Source of the DNA: Streptomyces silvae
GTDB lineage: Bacteria; Actinomycetota; Actinomycetes; Streptomycetales; Streptomycetaceae
DNA length: 64,000 nt
Assembly: GCF_016745505.1 (NCBI RefSeq)
Contig: NZ_JAERUC010000028.1
Coordinates: forward strand, 55,679-119,678
Direction: 5' to 3'
Under the pieces are notes generated by a model. It saw nothing but the letters and a program-made list of their open reading frames with translations, was not told where the DNA came from and made no database searches. Positions 8,703-18,094 of this stretch are shown here, piece after piece. The first letter of the stretch is position 1; every line of letters starts with the position of its first letter. Both the position numbers and the translations under genes were made by a program.

Positions 8703-10059
8703 TGACCAGCGAGGGCTGCTCCTCGCCGCCGTCCCTGGCGTCCGGGACGTGCGGCTCGCCGCCGTGGGCGTCGTCCGTCATCGTCTGCTCGTCGAACGGG
8801 AGCGCGCCGGAGAGGACCTCGTCCACCCTGGCCCGGTCGATCTCCTTGGTCCAGGTGCCGACGAGGACGGTGGCCACCGCGTTGCCCGCGAAGTTCGTCA
8901 GGGCGCGGGCCTCGCTCATGAAGCGGTCGATGCCGACGATCAGGCCGACGCCGTCGACCAGCTCGGGGCGGTGCGACTGGAGGCCGCCCGCGAGGGTGGC
9001 GAGGCCGGCGCCGGTGACGCCCGCCGCGCCCTTCGAGGCGATCACCATGAAGACCAGCAGCGAGATCTGCTCGCCGATGCTCAGCGGGTCGCCGGTGGCG
9101 TTGGCGATGAAGAGCGAGGCCATCGTGAGGTAGATCGCGGTGCCGTCGAGGTTGAAGGAGTAGCCGGTCGGCACGGTGATGCCGACGACGGGCTTGCTGA
9201 CGCCCATGTGCTCCATCTTCGCGATCAGCCGCGGCAGGGCCGACTCGGAGGAGGAGGTGGAGAGGATCAGCAGGAACTCACGGCCGAGGTACTTCAGCAG
9301 GGAGAAGATGTTGACGCCGGCCACCAGGCGCAGGATGGCGCCCAGGATCAGGAAGACGAAGAGCGCGCAGGTGACGTAGAAGCCGACCATGATGATCGCG
9401 AGGGACTTCAGCGCGTCCAGGCCGGTCTCGCCGACCACCGCCGCCATCGCGCCGAACGCGCCGACAGGGGCGGCCCACATGATCATGGCGAGGATGCGGA
9501 AGACGAGGCGCTGGATGTGCCCGATGCCCCGCAGGACCGGTTCGCCGGCCGAGCCCATGGCCTGGAGCGCGAAGCCCGCGAGCAGGGCGATGAGCAGGGT
9601 CTGCAGGACCTCGCCCTCGGTGAAGGCCGACACCATGGTCGTGGGGATGATGCCGAGCAGGAAGTCCACGGTGGACTCGCTGTCGCCCGCCTGCGCCTCA
9701 CCCGCGGCGCGGGCCGCCTCGGTGAGGTGGAGGCTGGAGCCCGGCTCCAGGATGTTGCCGACGACCAGGCCGATGGCCAGGGCGACGGTCGACATCACCA
9801 GGAAGTAGCCGAGGGCCAGACCGCCGACGGCGCCGACCTTGGCGGCCTTCCGTACGGAGCCGACGCCCAGCACGATCGTGCAGAAGATGATCGGCGAGAT
9901 CATCATCTTGATGAGGTTGACGAAGCCTGTGCCGATCGGCTTCAGCTCCACGGCGAAGTCCGGAGCGACGAATCCCACCGTGATGCCCAGCACCACGGCG
10001 GCGATCACGGCCAGGTAGAGATAGTGGGTGCGGTCCCGTCGTGCGGCTTTCTCTGCCAC
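8695..10059 (-). CDS. dctA: C4-dicarboxylate:cation symporter DctA
   Basis: 454-aa DAACS-family transporter for succinate, fumarate and malate uptake. It shows about eight membrane segments, starting with YLYLAVIAAVVLGITVGF. The conserved family core is present: MISPIIFCTIVLGV, the serine-rich re-entrant STSSSESALP, and VPTGYSFNLDGTAIY. The C-terminal tail is hydrophilic and cytosolic. The gene is divergent from a CitA/DcuS-type sensor kinase and its response regulator, the usual partners for dicarboxylate-induced expression. The intergenic space carries a Crp-like palindrome (10125-10138), suggesting added cAMP/Crp input. Confidence 0.93.
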   Translation of the reverse strand: MAEKAARRDRTHYLYLAVIAAVVLGITVGFVAPDFAVELKPIGTGFVNLIKMMISPIIFCTIVLGVGSVRKAAKVGAVGGLALGYFLVMSTVALAIGLVVGNILEPGSSLHLTEAARAAGEAQAGDSESTVDFLLGIIPTTMVSAFTEGEVLQTLLIALLAGFALQAMGSAGEPVLRGIGHIQRLVFRILAMIMWAAPVGAFGAMAAVVGETGLDALKSLAIIMVGFYVTCALFVFLILGAILRLVAGVNIFSLLKYLGREFLLILSTSSSESALPRLIAKMEHMGVSKPVVGITVPTGYSFNLDGTAIYLTMASLFIANATGDPLSIGEQISLLVFMVIASKGAAGVTGAGLATLAGGLQSHRPELVDGVGLIVGIDRFMSEARALTNFAGNAVATVLVGTWTKEIDRARVDEVLSGALPFDEQTMTDDAHGGEPHVPDARDGGEEQPSLVKA

Positions 10060-10106
10060 GGGGGTCTCCTCGGGTGTGCGGCGGCTCCCCGTCCCTGGGG
10101 GCCCCG

Positions 10107-10138
10107 GTGACTATTCACTTCCCTGTGACGGCCGTCAC
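10107..10138. promoter_or_regulatory. dctA / sensor kinase intergenic operators
   Basis: GTGACGGCCGTCAC at 10125-10138 is a perfect 14-bp palindrome that fits the Streptomyces Crp pattern GTG-N6-GNCAC. A second GTGA-N4-TCAC motif lies at 10107-10118. Both lie in the ~150-bp gap between the divergent genes. Confidence 0.6.
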
Positions 10139-10213
10139 CCTTGCGTTCATATCGTTCACGGACGCTTTCGAGCCACCTTGGGCCCCCGCTCCCCGCCAGG
10201 CAGACTGAGAGGC

Positions 10214-11893
10214 ATGCGCCTGTCCCGTACCCTCCCCCGCAGCCTGGCCGGCCAGCTGTTCGCGATGCAGGCCCTGCTCGTGGCGGCGGTCGTGGCCGGG
10301 TGCGCCTTCTTCGCTTACGCGTCCGGCCGCTCGCAGGCCGAGGACACCGCGGCCCGCCAGGTGCGGGCCGCCGCCCTCGCCATGGCCGAATCGCCGTCGG
10401 TCCGGGAGGCGATCCGTACCCCGGACCCCTCCGCCGTACTCCAGCCGTACGCGGAGCGGGTCCGCGAGGAGACCGGGATCGCGTTCGTCACGATCATGAA
10501 TCCGGCCGGCGTCCGCTGGACCCACCCCGATCCCACGCAGATCGGCAGGAGCTTCATCGGGCACACCGACCGCGCGCTGCTCGGCGAGACCTTCGAGGAG
10601 ACGTACGCCGGCACGCTGGGGCCCTCGATACGGGTCGTCACGCCCGTCCGCGACGGCGACCGGATCGTCGGCCTGGTCAGCGCGGGCATCACCGTGGAGC
10701 GGGTCTCCACCCAGGTGCGTGAGCAGCTCGGCGCCCTGGGGACGGCGGCCGGCGCCGCCCTGGCGCTGGGAGCGCTCGGGACGTACGTGATCAACGCCAG
10801 GCTGCGGCGGCACACGCACGGGATGAACGCCCGGGAGCTGAGCCGGATGCACACCTACCACGAGGCCACGCTGCACGCGGTGCGCGAGGGCCTGCTCATG
10901 CTGGACGGGCAGCGCCGGGTCGCCCTGATCAACGACGCGGGCCGGGAGCTGCTGGGGCTGGCACCGGGCTCGGTCGGGCGCCGGGTCGACGAGCTGGCGC
11001 TGCCGGCGCCGCTGACCGGCGCGCTGCTGGCGTCCGAGCCGCGGGTGGACGAGGTCCACCTGACGGCGGACCGGGTGATCGTCGTCAACACGAGCCCGGT
11101 GGTCGGCGGCGAGCGGCGCGGCACGGTCGTGACGCTGCGGGACCACACGGAGCTCCAGGCGCTCTCGGGCGAGCTCGACTCGGAGCGCGGTTTCACCCAG
11201 GCGCTGCGCTCGCAGGCTCACGAGGCGGCGAACCGGCTGCACACCGTGGTGTCGCTGATCGAGCTGGGCCGGGTCGAGGAGGCGGTGGACTTCGCGACGG
11301 CGGAGCTGGAGCTGGCGCAGGTCCTCACCGACCGGGTGGTGGGGGCGGTCGCCGAGCCGGTGCTCGCGGCCCTGCTGCTCGGCAAGGCGGCGCAGGCCAA
11401 CGAGCGGGGTGTGGAGCTGGTGCTCGGCGAGGACAGCCTGATCGACGACGGGGCCCTGCCGCCCTCGACGGCGCCGCGGGACCTGGTGACGATCCTCGGC
11501 AATCTCATCGACAACGCGGTGGACGCCGCGTCGGAGGCCGCGACCGGCACGAACACCGCCTCGGTGACGGGCGAAGGCGCCGCCGTCCCCGCGCAGCGCA
11601 CCGCCACCCGGGCCCTGGTCACCGTGACCGCGCGGACGGAGGACGGTGAGCTGCTGCTGCGGGTGGCGGACACCGGCGCCGGGATCGGCCCCGACGACGC
11701 GGACGAGGTGTTCCGGCGCGGCTGGACGACCCATGGCACGGGCCGCGGCCTGGGCCTGGCGCTGGTGCGGCAGGCGGTCCACCGCAACGGCGGGACGGTG
11801 ACACTGGGCCGGGCGCCGGGCGGCGGCGCGGAGTTCACGGTACGGCTGCCGCTCACCGGCCGTACGGCGGGGACGGAGGTGGCCGCGCCGTGA
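10214..11893 (+). CDS. CitA/DcuS-type dicarboxylate sensor histidine kinase
   Basis: 559 aa from ATG 10214, which has GAGAGG 2 nt before it; the longer frame upstream is noise. Topology is a TM near residues 17-38, an extracytoplasmic sCache/PAS-like sensor (residues ~40-170, including GIAFVTIMNPAGVRWTHPDPTQIGRSF, typical of CitA/DcuS), a second TM, a cytosolic PAS, and an unusual H-box AHEAANRLHTVVSLIELG as in the CitA/DcuS kinase group. The ATPase lobe has DNAVDAA, DTGAGIG and GRGLGLALV. The stop overlaps the response-regulator start. It is inferred to sense external C4-dicarboxylate or citrate and activate dctA. Confidence 0.9.
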   Translation: MRLSRTLPRSLAGQLFAMQALLVAAVVAGCAFFAYASGRSQAEDTAARQVRAAALAMAESPSVREAIRTPDPSAVLQPYAERVREETGIAFVTIMNPAGVRWTHPDPTQIGRSFIGHTDRALLGETFEETYAGTLGPSIRVVTPVRDGDRIVGLVSAGITVERVSTQVREQLGALGTAAGAALALGALGTYVINARLRRHTHGMNARELSRMHTYHEATLHAVREGLLMLDGQRRVALINDAGRELLGLAPGSVGRRVDELALPAPLTGALLASEPRVDEVHLTADRVIVVNTSPVVGGERRGTVVTLRDHTELQALSGELDSERGFTQALRSQAHEAANRLHTVVSLIELGRVEEAVDFATAELELAQVLTDRVVGAVAEPVLAALLLGKAAQANERGVELVLGEDSLIDDGALPPSTAPRDLVTILGNLIDNAVDAASEAATGTNTASVTGEGAAVPAQRTATRALVTVTARTEDGELLLRVADTGAGIGPDDADEVFRRGWTTHGTGRGLGLALVRQAVHRNGGTVTLGRAPGGGAEFTVRLPLTGRTAGTEVAAP

Positions 11894-12564
11894 TCAGGGT
11901 GCTGGTCGTGGAGGACGATCCGGTGGCCGCGGACGCCCATCAGCTGTACGTGGGCCGGGTGCCGGGCTTCGAGGTCGCCGCGGTCGCCCACTCCCGGGCG
12001 GAGGCCGTGCGGGCGCTGGAGCGGACGGAGGTGGACCTGCTGCTGCTCGATCTGTACCTGCCGGACGGGCACGGCCTCCAGCTGCTGCGTTCGCTGCGGG
12101 CGGCGGGGCACGGCGCGGACGTCATCGCGGTGACCTCGGCGCGCGATCTGGCGGTGGTGCGCGAAGGCGTGTCGCTGGGTGTCGTGCAGTACGTGCTGAA
12201 GCCGTTCACCTATCCGACGCTCCGGGACCGGCTCGTGCGGTACGCGGAGTTCCGGGCGGCGGCGGGCGAGGCGAGCGGCCAGGAGGAGGTGGACCGTGCG
12301 CTGGGCGCGCTGCGGGTCTCGGACCCGGCGACGCTGCCCAAGGGGCTGAGCGGTCCGACGCTGGAGGCGGTCACCCGGGCCCTGCGGGAGGCGCCGGACG
12401 GGGTGACGGCGGCGGCCGCCGGCGAGGAGCTGGGGATCTCCCGGATCACCGCCCGCCGCTATCTGGAGCATCTGGTGACGGTGGGCCGGGCCGTGCGGCG
12501 GCCGAGTTACGGACAGGTGGGCCGGCCCGAGCTGCACTACCACTGGGTGGCTGAAACCCGCTGA
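11890..12564 (+). CDS. CitB/DcuR-family response regulator
   Basis: 224 aa. The GTG start overlaps the kinase stop as GTGA, so the two are translationally coupled. The receiver domain has the acidic pair EDD (residues 8-10), phospho-acceptor Asp54 in LLLLDLYLPDGHG, and KPFTY. The C-terminal HTH (VTAAAAGEELGISRITARRYLEHLVTVG) belongs to the DcuR/CitB type rather than the OmpR or NarL type. Its likely target is the dctA promoter across the intergenic region. Confidence 0.9.
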   Translation: MIRVLVVEDDPVAADAHQLYVGRVPGFEVAAVAHSRAEAVRALERTEVDLLLLDLYLPDGHGLQLLRSLRAAGHGADVIAVTSARDLAVVREGVSLGVVQYVLKPFTYPTLRDRLVRYAEFRAAAGEASGQEEVDRALGALRVSDPATLPKGLSGPTLEAVTRALREAPDGVTAAAAGEELGISRITARRYLEHLVTVGRAVRRPSYGQVGRPELHYHWVAETR

Positions 12565-12669
12565 TGCCTCCGGGCCCCACGGAGGGGGCGGCCTAGGAGG
12601 ATCATACGAAGGGTGAACTGATAGGAACAGCCTGTAGCCAGGCCGTTCCCGGCCTTCTACGGTGGGGCC

Positions 12670-13353
12670 GTGCACCCATCCCCGCCCTTCAACGCCCCCG
12701 CCGCGCGCCGCCTCCGCGAGGCGCTGGGAATGGCTCCCGGACATGTTGCGTACGGGCTCGGCGCCCAGTACGGACTTCGGATCACCGCCGAGACGGTGAT
12801 GGCCTGGGAGCGTGGAACGGCCCTGCCGGGCGAACGCGAACTGATGGCGCTGGCCGGTGTCCTGTGGTGCGCGCCGGGTGAACTCCTGGCCGCCGCGAGC
12901 ACCTTGCGCGAACACCGGCTGGCCCGGGAACTCTCGGTGGACGACCTGGCGCGGACGCTCGGGATGACGGCCTCCGCGTACCAGCGCGTCGAGGAGTCGG
13001 GCCGCTGGCGCGGCAACGAGCGTCAGGCCGCGGCGCTCTGCGAGGCGCTGGACATGTCCGCCGCGCAGTTCATGACGGCGACCGGCCGGAACGAGGAGCT
13101 GGCGGATCTGCTGACCCGGGCGGTGACGACCCGCTGGCAGGCGTACGTACGCCCGGTGGACAAGCTCGTACCGCTGGACCGGGTCCTGGTCCAGGACGTG
13201 CTGGAGCAGCTGCACGCCGACTACCAGTCCCTGATGGTGTCCACGCTGAGCTGGAACACCACCGGCCGGGACCGGGCCGGGACCGCGGGCGAGGAGGGGC
13301 GGGAGTTCCTGGACCGCGTGGTCGAGGAGTTCTGGCGTACGGCGGGCATCTGA
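12670..13353 (+). CDS. XRE-family HTH regulator (tandem HTH)
   Basis: 227 aa with two Cro/C1-like helix-turn-helix modules. Residues ~8-60 contain LREALGMAPGHVAYGLGAQYGLRITAETVMAWERG, and residues ~85-130 contain RELSVDDLARTLGMTASAYQRVEESGRW. The C-terminal part (130-227) is helical and unassigned. The start is the GTG at 12670; a TACGGT -10-like hexamer at 12658-12663 lies 6 nt before it and no Shine-Dalgarno is visible, so a leaderless mRNA is likely. It stands alone between dctR and pfkA. Targets are unknown. Confidence 0.8.
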   Translation: MHPSPPFNAPAARRLREALGMAPGHVAYGLGAQYGLRITAETVMAWERGTALPGERELMALAGVLWCAPGELLAAASTLREHRLARELSVDDLARTLGMTASAYQRVEESGRWRGNERQAAALCEALDMSAAQFMTATGRNEELADLLTRAVTTRWQAYVRPVDKLVPLDRVLVQDVLEQLHADYQSLMVSTLSWNTTGRDRAGTAGEEGREFLDRVVEEFWRTAGI

Positions 13354-13368
13354 GCGGGCGTGCACGGC

Positions 13369-13408
13369 GGACGGCCCCGGCCGCGCCGAGGCGTGGCCGG
13401 GGCCGTCC
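13369..13408. terminator. Bidirectional terminator, XRE / pfkA
   Basis: A 14-bp perfect GC stem (13369-13382 with 13395-13408) with a 12-nt loop, between the convergent ends of the XRE gene and pfkA. Confidence 0.7.
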
Positions 13409-13432
13409 GGAAAGCGCCGGTGCGGGCCGGCT

Positions 13433-14458
13433 CTAGAAGACCGACTCGGCCTCGTACATCCGGTCGCTGGGGACCGTCTTCAGCCGGGTCACGGCGTCCG
13501 CCAGCGGAGCCATCACGATCTCGGTCCCACGCAGGGCCGTCATCCGGCCGAAGTCACCGCGGTGCACGGCCTCCACGGCGTTCCACCCGAAGCGGGTCGC
13601 GAGCACCCGGTCGTACGCGGTGGGCGTGCCGCCGCGCTGGACATGGCCGAGAATGACCGGCCGCGCCTCCTTGCCGAGGCGCAGCTCCAGCTCGGCGGCG
13701 AGACGGTTGCCGATGCCCTTGAAGCGCTCGTGGCCGAACTGGTCGATCTCACCCTTGGCGTACGGCATGGAGCCCTCGGCGGGGTGAGCGCCCTCGGCGA
13801 CGCAGATGACGGCGAACTTCTTGCCGCGCGCGAAGCGTTCCTCGACCATCTTGACCAGGTCGTCGACCTGGAAGGGGCGCTCCGGCAGGCAGATGCCGTG
13901 GGCACCGCCGGCCATGCCGGACTCCAGCGCGATCCAGCCCGCGTGGCGGCCCATGACCTCGACGACCATGACCCGCTGGTGCGACTCGGCGGTGGTCTTG
14001 AGACGGTCTATGGCCTCGGTCGCGACGCCCACGGCGGTGTCGAAGCCGAAGGTCCGGTCGGTGGCGGAGATGTCGTTGTCGATGGTCTTCGGTACGCCGA
14101 CGACGGGCATCCCGGCGTCGGACAGCATGCGGGCGGCGGTGAGCGTGCCCTCGCCGCCGATCGGGATCAGCGCGTCGATGCCGTAACGCAGGGACAGTTC
14201 CGCGCAGTTCTCGGCGGCTTCGCGCAGCCGGTCGCGCTCCAGCCGGGCCGAGCCGAGGATGGTGCCGCCGCGCGCCAGGATGCCGCTGACCGCGTTCAGG
14301 TCGAGGGGCCGGAAGTGGCCGTCGAGCAGCCCCTTGAAACCGTCCTCGAAGCCGATGACCTCGTCGCCGTGCCCCACCACGGCGCGGTGCACGACCGACC
14401 GGATCACAGCGTTCAGGCCTGGGCAGTCGCCGCCTGCGGTGAGAATTCCGATGCGCAT
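13433..14458 (-). CDS. pfkA: ATP-dependent 6-phosphofructokinase (group III)
   Basis: 341 aa. Phosphorylates fructose 6-phosphate to the 1,6-bisphosphate, committing carbon to glycolysis. ATG at 14458 gives the standard N-terminus MRIGILTAGGDCPGLN. Catalytic PKTIDNDI supplies Asp127 and Asp129, and MGRHAGWIA is the F6P site. Two diagnostic positions are readable: Gly104 (GGEGT) and Lys124 (PKTID). Gly104 marks ATP rather than PPi as donor, while Lys124 is otherwise seen in PPi enzymes; this G104/K124 pair defines the actinobacterial group III ATP-PFKs. It is divergent from pta and sits with ackA and pyk. Confidence 0.95.
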   Translation of the reverse strand: MRIGILTAGGDCPGLNAVIRSVVHRAVVGHGDEVIGFEDGFKGLLDGHFRPLDLNAVSGILARGGTILGSARLERDRLREAAENCAELSLRYGIDALIPIGGEGTLTAARMLSDAGMPVVGVPKTIDNDISATDRTFGFDTAVGVATEAIDRLKTTAESHQRVMVVEVMGRHAGWIALESGMAGGAHGICLPERPFQVDDLVKMVEERFARGKKFAVICVAEGAHPAEGSMPYAKGEIDQFGHERFKGIGNRLAAELELRLGKEARPVILGHVQRGGTPTAYDRVLATRFGWNAVEAVHRGDFGRMTALRGTEIVMAPLADAVTRLKTVPSDRMYEAESVF

Positions 14459-14700
14459 CCTGCTCTGTCTCCTGCTCGCTAGTGCCATGCATTCCGGGGA
14501 CCCGTCGTGAAACCCCCGTACCGTGAGCCACGACGATTGTCCCACGCCGAGCCGGGCACTCGCGCTTCCGGCCGTGCCGTGGACCCCGCGCGGAGTCCGG
14601 GAGCGGCCCGCCCCCGGCGCCCTGCCCGGCGGGCGGCGTACCTGCCCCGGTAGGTATCGTCAAGGGGACAATGCCAGCCAAACAGGACGGGAGACCACGC

Positions 14701-16773
14701 GTGGCGCGCAGTGTGTACGTGACCGGGATCGACCGGGGAGACGGCCGTCAGGTCGTCGATCTGGGAGTCATGGAGCTACTGACGCGTCAGGTCGACCGGG
14801 TCGGTGTCTTCCGGCCGCTGGTACACGACGGCCCCGACCGGCTGTTCGAGCTGCTGCGGGCCCGCTACCGGCTCTCGCAGAGCGCGGAGACCGTCTTCGG
14901 CCTGGACTACCAGGAGGCGTCCGCGGTCCAGGCCGAGAAGGGCACGGACGAGCTGGTCTCGCTGCTCGTCGAGCGCTTCCACCTGGTGGCCCGCGACTAC
15001 GAGGTGGTGCTGGTCCTCGGCAGCGACTTCGCCGCCACCCAGCTCCCCGACGAGCTGGCCCTGAACGCGAGGCTCGCCAACGAGTTCGGCGCCTCGGTGA
15101 TCGCGGTGGTCGGCGGCAAGGACCAGGACGCCGGGTCCGTACGGGCGGAGACGCGCAACGCCTACCGCGCGTACGCCGGTCTCGGCTGCGACGTCCTGGC
15201 GATGATCGTGAACCGGGTGGCGTCCGAGGACCGCCAGGAGATCGCCGAGCGTCTGAGGGCGCAGCTCCCGGTCCCCTGTTCCGTGCTGCCGGACGACCCC
15301 GCGCTCTCCGCGCCCACCGTCGCCCAGATCACCACCGCACTGGGCGGAACGGTTCTGCTCGGCGACGACTCGGGCCTGGCCAGGGACGCGCTGGACTTCG
15401 TGTTCGGCGGGGCCATGCTGCCGAACCTGCTGAAGGCCCTGACCCCGGGCTGCATGGTCGTCACCCCCGGCGACCGCGCGGACCTGGTCATCGGCTCGCT
15501 CGCCGCGCACAGCGCCGGCACCCCGCCCATCGCGGGCGTGCTGCTGACCCTGAACGAGCGTCCGGGCGAGGAGATACTCCGGCTGGCCGCCCGCCTCGCA
15601 CCGGGTACCCCGGTCGTCGCGGTGGCCGGCGGATCCTTCCCCACGGCCGGTGAACTCTTCGCGCTGGAAGGCAAGTTGAACGCGGCGACGCCCCGCAAGG
15701 CGGAGACCGCCCTCGGCCTCTTCGAACGCCATGTGGACACCGGCGCGCTGCTGGAGCGCATCTCGGTGGCCCGCAGCGGCCGGGTCACCCCGATGATGTT
15801 CGAGCACGAGCTGCTGGAGCAGGCCCGCTCGGACCGGCGCAGGGTCGTCCTGCCCGAGGGCACCGAGGAGCGCGTCCTGCGCGCCGCCGACGTACTGCTG
15901 CGCCGCGACGTCTGCGACCTGACCCTCCTCGGGGACACCGACGTCATCCGCAAGAAGGCCGCCGACCTGGGCATCGACCTCGCGGAGACCCAGATCGTCG
16001 ATCCGGCGACCTCCGAGCTGCGCCAGAGCTTCGCCGAGCGGTACGCCGCGCTCCGCGCGCACCGCGGGGTGACGGTGGAGCTGGCGTACGACGTCGTCTC
16101 GGACGTCAACTACTTCGGCACCCTGATGGTCCAGGAGGGCCTGGCCGACGGCATGGTCTCCGGGTCTGTGCACTCCACGGCGGCCACGATCCGCCCGGCG
16201 TTCGAGATCATCAAGACGAAGCCGGACGCTTCGATCGTCTCGTCGGTCTTCTTCATGTGCCTCGCCGACAAGGTGCTGGTCTACGGCGACTGCGCCGTCA
16301 ACCCGGACCCGGACGCGGCGCAGCTCGCGGACATCGCCGTGCAGTCGGCGGTCACCGCGTCCCGCTTCGGTGTGGACCCCCGGATCGCGATGCTCTCGTA
16401 CTCGACGGGCACCTCGGGCTCCGGTGCCGACGTCGACAAGGTGCGGGAGGCGACGGAGCGGGTACGCGCCTCACGGCCGGACCTGAGGATCGAGGGCCCG
16501 ATCCAGTACGACGCGGCGGTCGAGCCGTCCGTCGCCGCGACCAAGCTGCCGGCGTCGGAGGTGGCGGGCCGGGCGACCGTACTGATCTTCCCGGACCTCA
16601 ACACCGGCAACAACACCTACAAGGCGGTCCAGCGTTCGGCGAACGCGGTCGCGGTCGGCCCCGTCCTCCAGGGGCTGCGCAAGCCGGTCAACGACCTGTC
16701 CCGGGGCGCGCTGGTCCAGGACATCGTCAACACGGTGGCCATCACCGCGATCCAGGCGCAGGGCGAGGAGTGA
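14701..16773 (+). CDS. pta: Phosphate acetyltransferase
   Basis: 690 aa. Converts acetyl-CoA and phosphate to acetyl phosphate, the first step of acetate overflow and the reverse in acetate assimilation. It is the long three-domain form: an N-terminal P-loop-like DRTGG/BioD region (residues ~1-350) and a C-terminal catalytic PTA domain (~360-690; ADGMVSGSVHSTAATIRPAF, VEPSVAATK, LIFPDLNTGN). GTG 14701 is preferred (GGGAG 8 nt upstream; protein begins VARSVYVTGIDRG), but the in-frame ATG at 14671 with AAGGGG before it would add 10 residues. A TAGGTAT -10-like element lies at 14652-14658. ackA follows immediately. Confidence 0.94.
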   Translation: MARSVYVTGIDRGDGRQVVDLGVMELLTRQVDRVGVFRPLVHDGPDRLFELLRARYRLSQSAETVFGLDYQEASAVQAEKGTDELVSLLVERFHLVARDYEVVLVLGSDFAATQLPDELALNARLANEFGASVIAVVGGKDQDAGSVRAETRNAYRAYAGLGCDVLAMIVNRVASEDRQEIAERLRAQLPVPCSVLPDDPALSAPTVAQITTALGGTVLLGDDSGLARDALDFVFGGAMLPNLLKALTPGCMVVTPGDRADLVIGSLAAHSAGTPPIAGVLLTLNERPGEEILRLAARLAPGTPVVAVAGGSFPTAGELFALEGKLNAATPRKAETALGLFERHVDTGALLERISVARSGRVTPMMFEHELLEQARSDRRRVVLPEGTEERVLRAADVLLRRDVCDLTLLGDTDVIRKKAADLGIDLAETQIVDPATSELRQSFAERYAALRAHRGVTVELAYDVVSDVNYFGTLMVQEGLADGMVSGSVHSTAATIRPAFEIIKTKPDASIVSSVFFMCLADKVLVYGDCAVNPDPDAAQLADIAVQSAVTASRFGVDPRIAMLSYSTGTSGSGADVDKVREATERVRASRPDLRIEGPIQYDAAVEPSVAATKLPASEVAGRATVLIFPDLNTGNNTYKAVQRSANAVAVGPVLQGLRKPVNDLSRGALVQDIVNTVAITAIQAQGEE

Positions 16774-16814
16774 CCGCGATGACCACCGACCCGAGCAGCG
16801 GAGGTTCCCGCTCC

Positions 16815-18020
16815 ATGAACGACGCCCACCGTGTACTCGTGCTGAATTCCGGCTCCTCGTCGGTGAAGTACCAGCTGCTGGACATGCGCGACCGCTCGCG
16901 GCTGGCCACCGGCCTCGTCGAGCGGATCGGCGAGTCCACCTCCCGGCTGGTGCACACCCCGCCGAAGGGCGGGGAGCCCCGCGAGCGCACCGGCAGGATC
17001 GCCGACCACGAGCAGGCGCTGAAGGCCGCGGCCGAGGAGCTGGCGGCCGACGGGCTGGGGCTGGACTCCCCCGAACTGGCGGCGATCGGCCACCGGGTGG
17101 TGCACGGCGGGCTGAAGTTCAGCGAGCCCACCGTGATCACCGACGAGGTGCTGAAGGAGATCGATCGGCTCGTCCCGGTGGCCCCGCTGCACAACCCGGC
17201 GAACATCACCGGGATCCGTACGGCGCGGGCGCTGCGCCCGGACCTGCCGCAGGTCGCGGTCTTCGACACGGCGTTCCACACGACGATGCCGGAGGCCGCG
17301 GCCCGGTACGCCATCGACGTGGAGACCGCCGACGCCCACCGCATCCGCCGCTACGGCTTCCACGGCACCTCGCACGCGTACGTGTCGCGCAGGACGGCCG
17401 AGCTGCTGGGCCGGCCGGTGGCCGAGGTGAACGTGATCGTGCTGCACCTGGGGAACGGGGCCTCGGCCTCCGCCGTGGCGGGCGGCCGGTGCGTGGAGAC
17501 GTCGATGGGACTGACCCCCCTGGAGGGTCTGGTCATGGGGACGCGTTCCGGGGACATCGACCCGGCCGTCACCTTCCACCTGAAGCGGGTGGCGGGGATG
17601 TCGGCGGACGAGATCGACGTCCTGCTGAACAAGCGGAGCGGCCTGGTCGGTCTCTGCGGCGACAACGACATGCGGGAGATCCGGCGCCGGGTGGACGAGG
17701 GCGACGAGCGGGCCGCGCTCGCCTTCGACATCTACATCCACCGGCTGAAGAAGTACATCGGCGCCTATTCGGCGGTCCTCGGCCGGGTGGACGCCGTGGT
17801 GTTCACGGCGGGGGTCGGGGAGAACTCGGCCCCGGTGCGGGAGGCTGCGCTCGCGGGACTGGAGGGTTTCGGCCTGGCCGTGGACGCCGGCCGCAACGCC
17901 GTACGGTCCGGCGAACCGCGGCTGATCTCGCCCGACGACGCGCGGGTGGCGGTCGCCGTCGTGCCTACGGACGAGGAGCTGGAGATCGCCGGCCAGACCT
18001 TCGACCTGGTCCACAACTGA
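16815..18020 (+). CDS. ackA: Acetate kinase
   Basis: 401 aa. Interconverts acetyl phosphate and ADP with acetate and ATP, completing the Pta-AckA route. It shows the ASKHA acetate kinase signatures VLVLNSGSSSVKYQL, FDTAFHTTMP, RRYGFHGTSHAYVS and MGTRSGDIDP. The ATG at 16815 has GCGGAGG 10 nt upstream and gives the usual short N-terminus. Earlier in-frame starts exist at 16779 and at 16770, the latter a GTG overlapping the pta stop as GTGA; either would add a short non-conserved leader. It is co-transcribed with pta in all cases. Confidence 0.95.
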   Translation: MNDAHRVLVLNSGSSSVKYQLLDMRDRSRLATGLVERIGESTSRLVHTPPKGGEPRERTGRIADHEQALKAAAEELAADGLGLDSPELAAIGHRVVHGGLKFSEPTVITDEVLKEIDRLVPVAPLHNPANITGIRTARALRPDLPQVAVFDTAFHTTMPEAAARYAIDVETADAHRIRRYGFHGTSHAYVSRRTAELLGRPVAEVNVIVLHLGNGASASAVAGGRCVETSMGLTPLEGLVMGTRSGDIDPAVTFHLKRVAGMSADEIDVLLNKRSGLVGLCGDNDMREIRRRVDEGDERAALAFDIYIHRLKKYIGAYSAVLGRVDAVVFTAGVGENSAPVREAALAGLEGFGLAVDAGRNAVRSGEPRLISPDDARVAVAVVPTDEELEIAGQTFDLVHN

Positions 18021-18053
18021 GCGGGCCCGCGCCCCTTTGTATCTTCCACCAGA

Positions 18054-18087
18054 CGGAATATTCCGCAGTGAAACAAACCGATAGGAT
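18054..18087 (+). promoter_or_regulatory. pyk promoter with palindromic operator
   Basis: A perfect TAGGAT -10 hexamer at 18082-18087 lies 7 nt before the pyk ATG. A perfect 12-bp palindrome CGGAATATTCCG (18054-18065) covers the position of the -35 element, so a repressor bound there would block the polymerase. The AT-rich core stands out from its surroundings. Confidence 0.7.
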
Positions 18088-18094
18088 CCGCCTC

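Noticed and set aside
8632..10110. 492-codon plus-strand frame opposite dctA
   Set aside because: Shadow frame of Gln/Asp/His-rich composition; dctA is certain.
11218..13365. 715-codon minus-strand frame opposite the dicarboxylate kinase, regulator and XRE gene
   Set aside because: Spans three well-supported genes and intergenic space; Arg/Ser/Pro-rich noise.
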